A DNA stretch of 64,000 nucleotides from Fusibacter paucivorans (GTDB lineage Bacteria; Bacillota; Clostridia; Peptostreptococcales; Acidaminobacteraceae). Position numbers and translations under genes: made by a program. This document shows, piece by piece, positions 16,548-26,433 of the stretch; position 1 is the first letter of the stretch, and the number at the start of each line of letters is the position of its first letter. The notes under the pieces are model-generated. The model made no database searches, was not told where the DNA came from, and saw nothing but the letters and a program-made list of their open reading frames with translations. The stretch spans positions 62,001 through 126,000 of the forward strand of contig NZ_JAHBCL010000012.1 of assembly GCF_018390735.1 (NCBI RefSeq), written 5' to 3'.

Positions 16548-17849
16548 TTAACTGATGATATCAATGACATACTGAAGCGCTTCAGGCTGTTGTGTCGAAA
16601 AACGGTAGGCAGACCGTATCTGCTTTTCTGCTTCAAGCACATCGTCAACATTCGTATGCAGTAAACAGAGGACATCGCCAAAATTAACATAGTCTCCAAT
16701 CTTTTTACTAAGGGTAATCCCTGCCGCATAGTCAATTGGATCTTCTTTTGTCTTCCGTCCGGCACCTAAAAGCATTGCTGCAAGGCCTATTTTTTCGGCA
16801 TCAAGTCCTGTAATATACCCTTCAATATCTGCCTTAACCTCTATGTGCTTCGTCGCTGCCGGCAATTTTGCAGGATCGTCGACTATTGTTTCATCGCCGC
16901 CCTGAATACGGATAAACGTCTTAAGAAACTGCAATGCCTCGCCGCTGGCAATAACTGTCTCTAAATGCTTGTAAGCATCCGACACCTCTCTGAATGCACC
17001 GCCGAGCACACACATATGCGATGCAATGGTCAGTGCGACATGCCGCTCGTCAGCATCGCCTCTCCCACTGAGCACCGCAATGGCCTCTGTAACTTCATTG
17101 GCATTGCCGATTTCATGTCCAAGGGGCTGATCCATATTTGTTATGACTGCCACGGTCTTGCGATCCAATGATTTTCCAATGGCTACCATGGTTTCGGCAA
17201 GCGCTCTGGCATCTTTAAGCTCTTTCATAAACGCGCCGGAGCCCACTTTGACATCAAGTACAATCGCATCAGCACCTGATGCGATTTTCTTGCTCATAAT
17301 GGAACTGGCAATAAGCGGAATACTATCAATCGTTCCCGTAACATCACGCAGTGCATAGATTTTTTTGTCTGCCGGCGTTAGATTCCCAGATTGACCGACG
17401 ATCGCCATCTTATAACGATTAACATTTTCAATAAATGCATTGGGGGTTAATTCAATTTTAAACCCACTGATCGATTCGAGCTTATCAACCGTACCGCCAG
17501 TATGTCCCAAGCCACGACCGGACATTTTAGCAACCGGAATACCAACTGATGCGACTAATGGTATAACAATCAGACTGATTTTATCGCCGACGCCACCCGT
17601 TGAATGCTTATCAACTTTAATGCCATTGATTGCCGATAAATCCACTTCGTCACCAGACTTGACCATCGCCATGGTCAAATCTGCAATTTCTCTGCTATCC
17701 ATACTCTGAAAATAAATTGCCATGCAAAGGGCAGACATTTGGTAATCGGGAATTTCGCCTTTGGTATAACCGTCAACGATAAAACGAATTTCATCTGTCG
17801 TCAACGCATTGCCGTATTTTTTTTTGTTGATGATATCGACTGCTCGCAT
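16548..17849 (-). CDS. pdp: Pyrimidine-nucleoside (thymidine/uridine) phosphorylase
   Basis: A 433-residue enzyme that cleaves pyrimidine (deoxy)nucleosides with phosphate to base and pentose-1-phosphate. Family hallmarks: [13 protein letters not shown] at the start, [11 protein letters not shown] then [12 protein letters not shown] near 80-91 (phosphate and nucleoside site), [19 protein letters not shown] near 108-126. AGGAGG precedes the ATG. It follows purine phosphorylase and phosphopentomutase, so the three form a nucleoside catabolism operon feeding pentose phosphates. Confidence 0.95.
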   Translation of the reverse strand: MRAVDIINKKKYGNALTTDEIRFIVDGYTKGEIPDYQMSALCMAIYFQSMDSREIADLTMAMVKSGDEVDLSAINGIKVDKHSTGGVGDKISLIVIPLVASVGIPVAKMSGRGLGHTGGTVDKLESISGFKIELTPNAFIENVNRYKMAIVGQSGNLTPADKKIYALRDVTGTIDSIPLIASSIMSKKIASGADAIVLDVKVGSGAFMKELKDARALAETMVAIGKSLDRKTVAVITNMDQPLGHEIGNANEVTEAIAVLSGRGDADERHVALTIASHMCVLGGAFREVSDAYKHLETVIASGEALQFLKTFIRIQGGDETIVDDPAKLPAATKHIEVKADIEGYITGLDAEKIGLAAMLLGAGRKTKEDPIDYAAGITLSKKIGDYVNFGDVLCLLHTNVDDVLEAEKQIRSAYRFSTQQPEALQYVIDIIS

Positions 17850-17858
17850 GTCTGCCTC

Positions 17859-18686
17859 CTAACCGGTAATTTCAATCATTTTCTTAACGAGCTTGCTGAA
17901 GTTTGTCTTAACCCGATTTGCTGTTTCAACGACTTCGTGATGATTCAGCGCCGTCTTTTGAATCCCGGCAGCCATATTGGTAATACAGGATATCCCTGTC
18001 ACTTTCATACCAGCATGTGCGGCTACAATCGCTTCGGGAACAGTGGACATGCCAACGGCATCTGCTCCGAGCAGCGCTGCCATTTTAATCTCTGCCGGCG
18101 TTTCATACTGCGGCCCCGTGCTGTAGAAGTACACACCTTGTTGTAATTCTAACTGCAATGCTTTTGCCAAACCGATAACGCGATCGTTAAAATCGTGGTC
18201 GTACAAATTTGAACAATCTGGGAATCTCGGACCAAGTGTTGGATCGTTTCTGCCGATAAGCGGGCTATGGCCGCTTATGTTAATCTGATCCGTAATCAAC
18301 ATGAGATCACCCGGTTTAAACTTACGATTCACACCACCGGCAGCATTGGTCAAAATAATGTGCTTGACGCCAATCGCTTTCATAACGCGAATTGGAAATG
18401 TGATATCACGCATGCTGTAGCCTTCGTAAAAGTGAAATCGCCCCTGCATGGCAATCACTTTTTTCCCCATAAAATCGCCGTAAACAAAACGTCCCATATG
18501 TCCTTCAACCGTAGAAATTGGAAAATAAGGAATGAGATTATACGGAATGAATACGGGTGATTCAATTTCTTCTGCCAAATCACCTAGGCCGGAACCTAGA
18601 ATGAGACCAACTGTTGGCGCTTCGTCAATATACTGTGCTACAAATTCTTTCGCCTCGATTAAATTAACCGCCATCGTCTCCATCAT
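17859..18686 (-). CDS. punA: Purine nucleoside phosphorylase (trimeric type)
   Basis: A 275-residue enzyme that phosphorolyses purine nucleosides. Motifs: VGLILGSGLGDLAEEI near 25-40, VEGHMGRFVYGDFMGKKVIAMQGRFHFYEGY near 60-90 (split motif with the phosphate site), ITNAAGGVN-like LTNAAGGVNRKF near 113, and ADAVGMSTVPE near 200, all typical of the trimeric class. Two adjacent ATG codons (18686, 18683) follow GGGGG; the second has the better spacing. 11 bp separate it from deoB and 9 bp from pdp. Confidence 0.93.
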   Translation of the reverse strand: MMETMAVNLIEAKEFVAQYIDEAPTVGLILGSGLGDLAEEIESPVFIPYNLIPYFPISTVEGHMGRFVYGDFMGKKVIAMQGRFHFYEGYSMRDITFPIRVMKAIGVKHIILTNAAGGVNRKFKPGDLMLITDQINISGHSPLIGRNDPTLGPRFPDCSNLYDHDFNDRVIGLAKALQLELQQGVYFYSTGPQYETPAEIKMAALLGADAVGMSTVPEAIVAAHAGMKVTGISCITNMAAGIQKTALNHHEVVETANRVKTNFSKLVKKMIEITG

Positions 18687-18697
18687 TATCCCCCTGA

Positions 18698-19864
18698 CTA
18701 AAGAATCATCTTTTTGAAACTTTCACCGTTTGGCGTCGCCTCAATCCCCAAAATGTCCGAAACCGTCGCTGCAACATCTGAAAAGGTCTTGCGCGTACCA
18801 ATATTGGCGCCGGCTTTTACCGCATTGCCGTAAATTAAAAGCGGAATAAACTCTCGTGTATGGTCTGTGCCCTTATACGTTGGGTCATTGCCGTGATCTG
18901 CTAAAAAGATGATGAGATCTTCGTCGTTCATTGCCGCTTTAATTTCAGGAATACGTGCATCAAGTGCTTCAATCGCTTCTCTGTAACCGTCAACATTGCG
19001 TCTATGACCAAATTTGGCATCAAAGTCCACGAGGTTCGTAAAAATAATCCCTTCAAAGTTTTCTTTTAAAAAGCGAATGGTTTGATCGACACCATCCATA
19101 TTGTCTTTCGTATGAATCTCGTCCGTAATGCCTTCACCATCGAAAATATCATAAATCTTTCCAACAGATTTTACGCGCAATCCCGCCTCTTTTGCATGAT
19201 CCAGTACCGTCTTTCCAAATGGTTTAACAGAATAATCCCTGCGGTTTGACGTTCTGGTAAAATTGCCCGGTGTTCCGACAAATGGCCTCGCAATTACACG
19301 TGCCACTTGGTCTTCACCCATTAAAAGTTCTCTGGCAATCTGACAATATGCATAGAGCTGTTCAAGTGGTACGATTGCTTCATGTGCTGCAATTTGAAAG
19401 ACACTGTCGGCAGAAGTATAGACAATTAAATCGCCTGACTTCATGTGCTGCTCTCCGAGTTCAGCAATAATTTCTGTACCGGATGCCGGTGCATTGCACA
19501 GTACTTTTCGACCGGTCTTTGTTTCAAAGGCTTTAATAATTCGATCCGGAAACCCATTCGGATATGTTTTGAACGGCGTATCAATGCGCAGGCCGGCAAT
19601 CTCCCAATGTCCTGTTGTCGTATCTTTTCCGTTGGAAGCTTCCATAGACCTGCCAAATGCTCCGATTGGTTCTGATGCGGGTTCAATATAGTCGATACCG
19701 TCAATATTGCCGATACCAAGCGCTTTTAGATTGGGAATATTGAAATTGCCAGATGCTGCAATATGCCCCAATGTACTGACACCAATATCACCAAATCTTT
19801 CTGAATCCGGCATTGCCCCAATGCCAACACTGTCCATTACAAATAATATAACGCGTTTTACCAT
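18698..19864 (-). CDS. deoB: Phosphopentomutase
   Basis: A 388-residue Mn-dependent mutase that converts (deoxy)ribose-1-phosphate to the 5-phosphate. Alkaline-phosphatase-fold metal motifs are clear: VMDSVGIGAMPD near 9-20, NGKDTTTGHWE near 78-88 (catalytic threonine), ADHGNDPTYKGTDHTRE near 322-338. Length is normal. AAGGAGG precedes the ATG; that site directly abuts the T-tract of the xerD terminator, so reading through from xerD may be limited. Confidence 0.95.
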   Translation of the reverse strand: MVKRVILFVMDSVGIGAMPDSERFGDIGVSTLGHIAASGNFNIPNLKALGIGNIDGIDYIEPASEPIGAFGRSMEASNGKDTTTGHWEIAGLRIDTPFKTYPNGFPDRIIKAFETKTGRKVLCNAPASGTEIIAELGEQHMKSGDLIVYTSADSVFQIAAHEAIVPLEQLYAYCQIARELLMGEDQVARVIARPFVGTPGNFTRTSNRRDYSVKPFGKTVLDHAKEAGLRVKSVGKIYDIFDGEGITDEIHTKDNMDGVDQTIRFLKENFEGIIFTNLVDFDAKFGHRRNVDGYREAIEALDARIPEIKAAMNDEDLIIFLADHGNDPTYKGTDHTREFIPLLIYGNAVKAGANIGTRKTFSDVAATVSDILGIEATPNGESFKKMIL

Positions 19865-19878
19865 GTTAGTGCCTCCTT

Positions 19879-19904
19879 AAAAAAAAGAGCCTCTCTAGGC
19901 TCTT
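19879..19904 (-). terminator. Intrinsic terminator between xerD and deoB, containing the xerD stop codon
   Basis: AAGAGCC (19885-19891) and GGCTCTT (19898-19904) form a 7-bp stem; on the minus strand eight T follow. The xerD stop (19895-19897) is in the 6-nt loop, and the T-tract runs straight into the deoB ribosome-binding site. Confidence 0.85.
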
Positions 19905-20776
19905 GGATGTGCTTTCGAATAAATCTCCTTAATTTTTGCATTAGACATTTCCAGATAGATTTGGGTCGTCGATACATCGGAATGCCCCAACATCTCCTGA
20001 ACTGATTTTAGATCAGCACCATTCTGTATAAGATGCAGCGCAAAGGAATGCCTCAGGGTATGCGGTGTAATCTCATGAGCTACATCCAGCGTTTCGGTAT
20101 ACTGCTTAATAATTTTCCAAAATCCCTGTCTCGATATGCGCTTGCCATAATAATTGACGAACAGTGCTTCTTCATCTTCGCTGACGAGCTTGCATCTTCC
20201 ATGGTGAATATACTGATCAAGTGCTTTGGAAGCCATTGTCCCCATTGGCACAACACGTGATTTCTGTGTTGACCTACAGCGTACATAGCCCATATTGATA
20301 TTCACATCCGAAAGACCTAATGATACGAGCTCAGATACGCGAATGCCCGTTGCATAAAGTAATTCGATCATCGCTTTGTCCCGTTTGCCTATAGCCGTGC
20401 GATTGTCCGGCATCTCAATAAGTTCTTCCACTTGAGCAAGTGTCAGTACATTCGGCATTTTTCGCTCTGCCTTCGGTGCTTCCAGCTCAACTGTGGGATT
20501 GCTTTTTATATACCCATTATGGTGCATAAAACCATAAAAAGTTCTGAGTGATGCGATTTTACGCGAAATCGTTGCATTTGCCATACCTTCTTTCTTTAAA
20601 GCAATGGTATATGCCAAAAGATCGATATGTGAAGCCGCCGTATAATCGTCTATCCCATTTGTCGTTAAATACTTTCCAAAAATCTTTAAATCCCTTTGAT
20701 AACTGTCTACCGTATTTTTTGATAGCTTTCTCACGTCTGTCAAATAAACGCTAAACGCTTCTTGTAACACTTTCAT
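19895..20776 (-). CDS. xerD: Tyrosine recombinase XerC/XerD family
   Basis: A 293-residue site-specific recombinase, most likely resolving chromosome dimers. The N-terminal SAM-like core-binding domain (FSVYLTDVRKLSKNTVDSYQRDL) is followed by the catalytic domain with ATGIRVSEL (first Arg), HTLRHSFA (His-xx-Arg), LGHSDVSTTQIYLE (His and the nucleophile Tyr). All catalytic residues are present. The ATG at 20776 has GGGAG nine bases upstream; a TTG at 20782 is also in frame. XerC versus XerD cannot be decided from one sequence; the position next to recN and the deo genes is like xerD of Clostridia. Confidence 0.9.
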   Translation of the reverse strand: MKVLQEAFSVYLTDVRKLSKNTVDSYQRDLKIFGKYLTTNGIDDYTAASHIDLLAYTIALKKEGMANATISRKIASLRTFYGFMHHNGYIKSNPTVELEAPKAERKMPNVLTLAQVEELIEMPDNRTAIGKRDKAMIELLYATGIRVSELVSLGLSDVNINMGYVRCRSTQKSRVVPMGTMASKALDQYIHHGRCKLVSEDEEALFVNYYGKRISRQGFWKIIKQYTETLDVAHEITPHTLRHSFALHLIQNGADLKSVQEMLGHSDVSTTQIYLEMSNAKIKEIYSKAHPRA

Positions 20777-20870
20777 CCCCAAATGCTCCCTTACATTATT
20801 TTATATGATTGATGTGCATCGAAAAAGTCTTTCCGTCATCTTTTGTGCAGTTTTACCAATAACTTTACTG

Positions 20871-22064
20871 CTAATTACGCCTATGCTTTGAAGAAAATCT
20901 GTTTTTCGATGATTTCTTTTGACTGTACATTTCCCCGTCTGCTTCATGCAGCAGTGTGCTAACCGACCGATGCTTCGCAGCATCAAATTGTGTAAATCCT
21001 ACACTGGCACTGATACCATATGGCAGTGAACCATTTCGATTCATTTGTGTAAACTCATCTTTAATCCGCCGCCAAACTTTTTCCGCCTGTACTTGTCCGC
21101 ATTTTGTAAAGACGATCATGAATTCATCTCCACCCAATCTTGCAATAATATCAAGATCCCGTAAATTCCCCTGAATAATTTCCGTTATTTGCTTTAATAA
21201 TTGATCACCTTCATTATGACCAAATTTATCGTTGACAAATTTCAGATCATTGACATCAATATAGGCAATGGTCAGTTCTGTAGACATTCGTGCCGCATTC
21301 TTCATCTCTTCCCTCAAAACATTAATGCCAGCATCTCTGCTGAGAACGCCTGTAAGCGGGTCAACTTCTGCTTTAAATTTATATCTGGCTAAATTATTGT
21401 CAATAATCAATTGCCGATTCACCATCAATATCAAGAACATGGCAATCGCCGTCAGCGCCAAATAGGAATAGAGCATATAGCGCTTTACAGAATCTATGAG
21501 TATAAAACCGTCTGTATGAACAATACAGGCAAGGTTGGCCAGTGTATAACGCTGATAAATAATGAAAAGTGAAAAAATAATCAAATCACTGATAACAATA
21601 ATGCGCTGATGATGTCGATCCAATGCGACAATATTTTTAAAAAGTTTCATCATCCATTGATAATACTTTATGACAAAGATGTAAACCCCTGCAAATATCA
21701 GTATCACCAGCCCATCTTGATAACGAAAGAGTATTCTAAAATCGTAGATGCGATTTAAGAGAAAAAGACTTATATTGGTTGTGATTAACGCTGAGAACGT
21801 CTGGGCAATAAAGAGGAGCACTGCTGTAACTGCAGCGATAAAGGAACTCGTCCTGTAAGCAAGCATCATCCACAACATGAAAATCATATAGTAGACTAAC
21901 ACGTGCGGCAACAGATCACCTCTCAAAAAAAGATGCATGCTTCCCATAAGGATGAGCGAAGCCATATGGCGATAATAAGATTTCGTTTTTAATCCCGGTG
22001 CGATTTCAATTAATCCCCACTGTACAGAGATTGCACTCAAAAACGCAAAAACAAAGTTCAACAT
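20871..22064 (-). CDS. Membrane diguanylate cyclase (GGDEF)
   Basis: A 397-residue enzyme predicted to make cyclic di-GMP. The N-terminal ~220 residues contain six to eight hydrophobic segments with no recognised sensor domain. The GGDEF domain starts at AEVDPLTGVLSRDAG (about 232) and has an intact GGDEF near residue 311. An inhibitory I-site RDLD (RxxD) lies five residues before it, so product feedback is expected. No EAL domain is present. ATG follows GAGGGG. It is 21 bp after recN on the same strand. Confidence 0.93.
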   Translation of the reverse strand: MLNFVFAFLSAISVQWGLIEIAPGLKTKSYYRHMASLILMGSMHLFLRGDLLPHVLVYYMIFMLWMMLAYRTSSFIAAVTAVLLFIAQTFSALITTNISLFLLNRIYDFRILFRYQDGLVILIFAGVYIFVIKYYQWMMKLFKNIVALDRHHQRIIVISDLIIFSLFIIYQRYTLANLACIVHTDGFILIDSVKRYMLYSYLALTAIAMFLILMVNRQLIIDNNLARYKFKAEVDPLTGVLSRDAGINVLREEMKNAARMSTELTIAYIDVNDLKFVNDKFGHNEGDQLLKQITEIIQGNLRDLDIIARLGGDEFMIVFTKCGQVQAEKVWRRIKDEFTQMNRNGSLPYGISASVGFTQFDAAKHRSVSTLLHEADGEMYSQKKSSKNRFSSKHRRN

Positions 22065-22085
22065 ATGGTGCCCCTCACATCATTG

Positions 22086-23771
22086 TCAGTGATTTTGCTT
22101 CCGTTTAACAGCGTTTGTCAACATTTCCTTTGCATGTGCGACAGTATTTCGCGTCATTTCAACGCCACCGACAAGACGACCAATCTCCTCAACCACCGCA
22201 TCACCTTCAATGGCCTCAATCATCGTCTTGGCACCCGATGCCTCAGAAGCCTTAACTATTCTAAAATGATGATCTGCAAACACAGCAATTTGCGGCAAGT
22301 GTGTAATGCAGACAATCTGATTATCCGATGCTAACGCATGCAGCTTTTCACCGACGACATTGGCCGTTGCGCCACTGATCCCCGCATCAATTTCATCGAA
22401 AATCTGAGCAACATCATGATCTGAAATCCCAAGTATCATTTTTATCGCCAGCATTAGCCTTGACAGTTCGCCACCGGACAATACGCGCTTGAGCGGTTTT
22501 AAGGGCTGTCCGGCATTTGTTGCAATAACAAAAGCAATATCGTCTCGTCCTGATGCTGTGCGTTCATGTGACAGTTCTATCTGAATATCAAAAGTAGCCG
22601 CTTTCATATTCAGTGCGGTCAATTCTGCCGTAACTGCTTTTTTAAGCGGCTTTGAAGCTTTCATTCGCATCGCCGTCAATTCATCTGCCATCGTATCATA
22701 CGCTTTTTCATACACACTGATCTGCTTCTCATGTGCTGCAATACGCACATCAAGCTGTTCATAGGCCTCTAGCTGTTCCGCAATTGACTGACGATAATCG
22801 AGAATCACTTCGACGGTCTTGCCGTATTTTGACTTAAGCCGATTAATATCATCCAATCGCTTTTCGAGCTGTGCATATTGTTCCGGATCCGCTGACAGTG
22901 TTTCAGCAAAGTGATTTAAATCTCTTGAAAGATCTTCAAGCAAATAGAACTGTTCAGAGAGCCGTTTGGAAAATCCCTTGACGTGTTCATCAAAAGCTTC
23001 AACCTTGTGGAAGGCAGCCGTAAGCTTTGATAGCGCTGAAAGCACCCCATCGCCGAATTCGCCTTCAAAGACAGCTTCTGCCGATTCGAAGGCCTCTGCA
23101 ATACGTTCCAGATTGGTATAGTAGGCAAAAGATGCTTCAATCGTCTCATCCTCACCAACTTTAAGCGCGACCTCATCAATTTCTTTACATTGAAAATTTA
23201 AAAAATCCACCTGTTTTTCTTTATTTTCATCAGTGTTTAAAAGTTCATCCCTCAACGCTATTTCAGTATGTAATTTTTCGAAAATTTCCGACAATTGTTT
23301 GCGCTTTGCAATAAGTGCTGCACCGCCGTATGCATCGACAAGCTCCAACTGGTACGCCTTATTGAACAGCGCTTGATTATCAAATTGGCCATGAATGTCC
23401 AATAAATATTGTGTCACTTCTTTGATAACGTTGAGGGTAGCTGTTTCACCATTTATGCGAGAAATACGTCTGCCTTTACGACTGATTTCTCTTGAAATGA
23501 CAATAAGATCCGGATCAACTGCTATTCCCGCTGTCTTTAATACCTCATTGGCACGTTCATTGGCAAAAAAACTACATTGAATTTGGGCACCATCTGCCCC
23601 TAAGCGAATAACATCATTACTGGCAGGTGCACCTAGCACCAAGTTAATCGCCCCAAGAATCATTGATTTGCCGGCACCGGTTTCACCTGTAATAATATTC
23701 AAACCATCTTTAAAAAGAACTGTTTCAGATTCGATTAGAATAAAATCTTTTATTTTAAGTTCAAATATCAT
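22086..23771 (-). CDS. recN: DNA repair protein RecN
   Basis: A 561-residue SMC-like ATPase used in double-strand break repair. Walker A GETGAGKSMILGAI is near residues 29-42, a long coiled-coil middle runs from about 170 to 370, the ABC signature VLSGGELSRLMLAIK is near 453 and Walker B AQIFDEIDAGISG near 478. Length is typical. GGGGG precedes the ATG. It follows argR by 27 bp, the usual argR-recN pair of Firmicutes. Confidence 0.95.
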   Translation of the reverse strand: MIFELKIKDFILIESETVLFKDGLNIITGETGAGKSMILGAINLVLGAPASNDVIRLGADGAQIQCSFFANERANEVLKTAGIAVDPDLIVISREISRKGRRISRINGETATLNVIKEVTQYLLDIHGQFDNQALFNKAYQLELVDAYGGAALIAKRKQLSEIFEKLHTEIALRDELLNTDENKEKQVDFLNFQCKEIDEVALKVGEDETIEASFAYYTNLERIAEAFESAEAVFEGEFGDGVLSALSKLTAAFHKVEAFDEHVKGFSKRLSEQFYLLEDLSRDLNHFAETLSADPEQYAQLEKRLDDINRLKSKYGKTVEVILDYRQSIAEQLEAYEQLDVRIAAHEKQISVYEKAYDTMADELTAMRMKASKPLKKAVTAELTALNMKAATFDIQIELSHERTASGRDDIAFVIATNAGQPLKPLKRVLSGGELSRLMLAIKMILGISDHDVAQIFDEIDAGISGATANVVGEKLHALASDNQIVCITHLPQIAVFADHHFRIVKASEASGAKTMIEAIEGDAVVEEIGRLVGGVEMTRNTVAHAKEMLTNAVKRKQNH

Positions 23772-23798
23772 AACATGTCCCCCAATGTGCCAGCTATC

Positions 23799-24248
23799 TT
23801 AAATTAAGAGTGATTTAAACTGATTCATAATGCCTTCAACACGACTGGCATCTTTAATCACTAGAAATATTGTATCATCGCCCGCAATAGAACCCACAAT
23901 ATCCTTAATATTTAAGGCGTCAATTGAAACTGCAGCAGCATTGGCCGACCCCACCAGTGTCTTAATGACAATAATATTGCCTGCATAATCAAGCGAGATC
24001 ACAGAATTGCGATAAATTTTTAAGAATCGATCATTAACGGCACCTTCTTTTTCACGAATCGCTGCATATTTATACCGTCCTTCTTTCGTGAGAACCTTGA
24101 TCAACCGCATCTCCTTGATATCTCTTGAAACCGTTGCTTGTGTCACTTGAAATCCCGCTGTTCTAAGTTGATTTGCAAGTTCATCTTGAGTCTCAATGTC
24201 CTTTGTTTCAATGATTTCAAGAATTTTTGATTGTCTTGAATACTTCAT
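23799..24248 (-). CDS. argR: Arginine repressor ArgR
   Basis: A 149-residue regulator: N-terminal winged helix (MKYSRQSKILEIIETKDIETQDELA, then TQATVSRDIKEMRLIKV near 37-53) and C-terminal hexamerisation/arginine-binding domain (GSANAAAVSIDAL, VGSIAGDDTIFLV with the GDDT ligand motif near 125). GGGGAGG precedes the ATG. Chromosomal position next to recN fits the known family context (AhrC). Confidence 0.95.
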   Translation of the reverse strand: MKYSRQSKILEIIETKDIETQDELANQLRTAGFQVTQATVSRDIKEMRLIKVLTKEGRYKYAAIREKEGAVNDRFLKIYRNSVISLDYAGNIIVIKTLVGSANAAAVSIDALNIKDIVGSIAGDDTIFLVIKDASRVEGIMNQFKSLLI

Positions 24249-24287
24249 AAAGCCTCCCCTGTGTTTACATAATTGCTTAACGACATT

Positions 24288-24316
24288 ATTATATTATAAA
24301 TTTGATTCGAAGTAAA
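24288..24316 (-). promoter_or_regulatory. Predicted sigma-A promoter of argR
   Basis: On the minus strand TTTACT (24311-24316), 17-bp spacer, TATAAT (24288-24293), 40 bp before argR. Further upstream at 24354-24365 is a perfect 12-bp palindrome, ATGAATATTCAT, made of two ARG-box-like half-sites without the usual 4-bp centre. The rest of the 222-bp gap to the chromate transporter gene shows no gene. Confidence 0.6.
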
Positions 24317-24470
24317 ATATAGTGTAAAAAATCCTTTTCGGCAATACTCATCAATGAATATTCATCACACCATACAAGTACATTCACTAAATGATCAAAA
24401 GACTTTAACGCTTCGCAGTAAACAGCTCTCACCCACTCACCGCTTTACGATATACATGTTCTCCTGGGCA

Positions 24471-25022
24471 TTACCAGAGCAACACGCCGATGACACCACC
24501 GCATACCAAATATACAACCGGGTGAAAAGAAGTCTTTTGATTGGCAACCCATACACCGATAAAGAGTATCCCAGCCTTGATATCAAATTGCGCCCATGGA
24601 ATCGGTCCGGATGTACTATCAAAAAAAGCAACACGCGCTACTTGATACACTGCCATTCCAAGCAATCCAATAACGGATACTTTTAATCCGGCTAAAGTCA
24701 GCCGAACCGTTGGATGTTCATTAAAGTGCTGCAAGAATTTTGATACGAGAATCACGAGAAACGTCCCCGGTAATACGACTGCTACAGATGCGAGAACAGC
24801 ACCAGAAAACAGAAATTTTTTAAAGCCGATGAAAGTAGCGAGGTTAATGGCAATCGGACCGGGCGTCGACTGGGAAATGGCAATGAGATCTGTAAAGTCC
24901 CTTACACTGAGCCAGCCGTTCGATGTGGCAAAATCCTGCAATAACGGTATCATTGCTAAACCGCCGCCATAAGTAATCGTACCAATTTTAACAAACGTCA
25001 ATAGAAAGGTCACGAGATTCAT
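24471..25022 (-). CDS. chrA: Chromate transporter family protein, half-size (second of pair)
   Basis: A 183-residue single-domain ChrA protein with about five membrane segments. It carries the domain signature GTITYGGGLAMIPLL near 13-27 and SQSTPGPIAINLATFIG near 50-66. Short ChrA proteins are known to work as pairs with opposite topology; its partner lies just upstream and overlaps by 4 nt (ATGA). True substrate is unproven; chromate is by family only. Confidence 0.85.
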   Translation of the reverse strand: MNLVTFLLTFVKIGTITYGGGLAMIPLLQDFATSNGWLSVRDFTDLIAISQSTPGPIAINLATFIGFKKFLFSGAVLASVAVVLPGTFLVILVSKFLQHFNEHPTVRLTLAGLKVSVIGLLGMAVYQVARVAFFDSTSGPIPWAQFDIKAGILFIGVWVANQKTSFHPVVYLVCGGVIGVLLW

Positions 25023-25564
25023 ACGCTACCTCTCTTTCTGCCATAAATGTTCATAACGATTGCCGCAATAATCAGCATCCCCACCGGTGACAGGATATCC
25101 GTAAAAACCAATATAAAGGACACCACAGCCATGAAGATATCAAAACGATTGTCAAGTGCTTTACCAGCCATACGTCTCAATGAATCAATTAGCAAGACCA
25201 ATACGACAATCCGAACGCCTTGAAACGCCTTTTGCACCCAAATGGTTTGCTTCATTTGTTCAAAAATCATGGCAATAAATGTGATAATGACAATCGAAGG
25301 CGAAATAACGCCCAGTACACAGGCGAAAGCGCCTGGTATGCCGCCGAGTCTATAGCCAATGAAGGCCGCTGTATTGGAAGCGATAACACCTGGCAGCGAC
25401 TGTGCCAAAGAATAACATTCCAATACCTCAGTCATATCCATAATCGCTTTTTCACCGGTTAATTCTTTTTCTAAAATTGGCAGCATCGCATAACCGCCGC
25501 CAATTGTCAGCAATCCAACTTTGAAGAAAATTGCCCACAGCCTTAGATATCTACCCAATTTCAA
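25019..25564 (-). CDS. chrA: Chromate transporter family protein, half-size (first of pair)
   Basis: A 181-residue half-size ChrA protein with about five membrane segments and the signature KVGLLTIGGGYAMLPIL near 16-32, then AQSLPGVIASNTAAFIGYR near 54-72. It starts 53 bp after tlyA and overlaps the second half by 4 nt. The two proteins share motif order but little overall sequence, as expected for antiparallel halves. Confidence 0.85.
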   Translation of the reverse strand: MKLGRYLRLWAIFFKVGLLTIGGGYAMLPILEKELTGEKAIMDMTEVLECYSLAQSLPGVIASNTAAFIGYRLGGIPGAFACVLGVISPSIVIITFIAMIFEQMKQTIWVQKAFQGVRIVVLVLLIDSLRRMAGKALDNRFDIFMAVVSFILVFTDILSPVGMLIIAAIVMNIYGRKRGSV

Positions 25565-25617
25565 CTCCTACTTCTCATACATTTTATGTTTTTTTGCATG
25601 ACTGCCTAGTTGTCATA

Positions 25618-26433
25618 CTATTCCGCCTCTGCAATGAGCGTCTGATGCGCTGATTCGACCAGCTTATTTAAATCCTTCAACAACGCTGGCGGTGCTTCCA
25701 ATATTTTTCGTGCATAGGCGAGAAATTCGATATTCCCCTTTGGTCCTTTAATTGGAGAATACGTGATATCGGCTATCTGAAAATTGAGCGCTTCAGCAAT
25801 TTCGACCACATGCTTCAGCACTTCAAGATGCACTTTTGAATCTCTCACAACACCGTTCTTTTTCACTTGTGCCCTACCGGCTTCAAACTGAGGCTTAATC
25901 AAGAACACGATTTCGCCGTTTGGTTTTAATAGCTCCCAAGCGACCGGCAAAACCAGCTTCAGCGAAATAAAAGAAACGTCAATACTGATAAAATCAAGCG
26001 GTTCACCCACTGTTTCAGCCTTTACATAACGAATATTTGTACGCTCCCAATTGGTAACACGCGGATCATTGCGTAATTTCCAGTCTAATTGCCCATAACC
26101 CACATCCACTGAAAAAACGTGACTGGCGCCATTTTGCAGCATGCAGTCAGTAAAGCCGCCTGTCGAAGCGCCTATATCCATACAGCGCTTTTCCTTAAGG
26201 TCAATCGCATAAGCGCGCATCGCCTTTTCCAGCTTCAATCCACCTCGGCTTACATATGGCAGCGCATTGCCTCTGATCTCAATTGCCGCCTCAATGTCGA
26301 CGGCGGTACCGGGCTTATCAACGCGCTGTCCGTCCACATAGACGATTCCCGCCATAATGGTGCGCTTTGCCTTTTCGCGTGATTCGATCAACCCGCGCTC
26401 AACAATTAGGACATCAATGCGTTCTTTAGCCAT
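25618..26433 (-). CDS. tlyA: TlyA-family rRNA (cytidine-2'-O)-methyltransferase
   Basis: A 271-residue protein: S4 RNA-binding domain at residues 1-60 (RIDVLIVERGLIESREKAKRTI), then an FtsJ-like methyltransferase domain with SAM motif DIGASTGGFTDCML near 82-95 and the K-D-K-E type residues (ISIDVSFISLK near 150). Often mis-annotated as hemolysin. It overlaps dxs by 8 nt; the dxs-tlyA-argR-recN order is common in Clostridia, here interrupted by the chrA pair. Confidence 0.92.
   Translation of the reverse strand: MAKERIDVLIVERGLIESREKAKRTIMAGIVYVDGQRVDKPGTAVDIEAAIEIRGNALPYVSRGGLKLEKAMRAYAIDLKEKRCMDIGASTGGFTDCMLQNGASHVFSVDVGYGQLDWKLRNDPRVTNWERTNIRYVKAETVGEPLDFISIDVSFISLKLVLPVAWELLKPNGEIVFLIKPQFEAGRAQVKKNGVVRDSKVHLEVLKHVVEIAEALNFQIADITYSPIKGPKGNIEFLAYARKILEAPPALLKDLNKLVESAHQTLIAEAE

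Noticed and set aside
24354-24365. ATGAATATTCAT as a true ARG box
   Set aside because: The half-sites are fused without the usual 4-bp AT-rich centre and it lies behind the promoter; left as a mention only.
24471-25564. Frameshifted full-length chrA
   Set aside because: The two halves overlap as ATGA with separate starts, and paired half-size ChrA proteins are a known arrangement.
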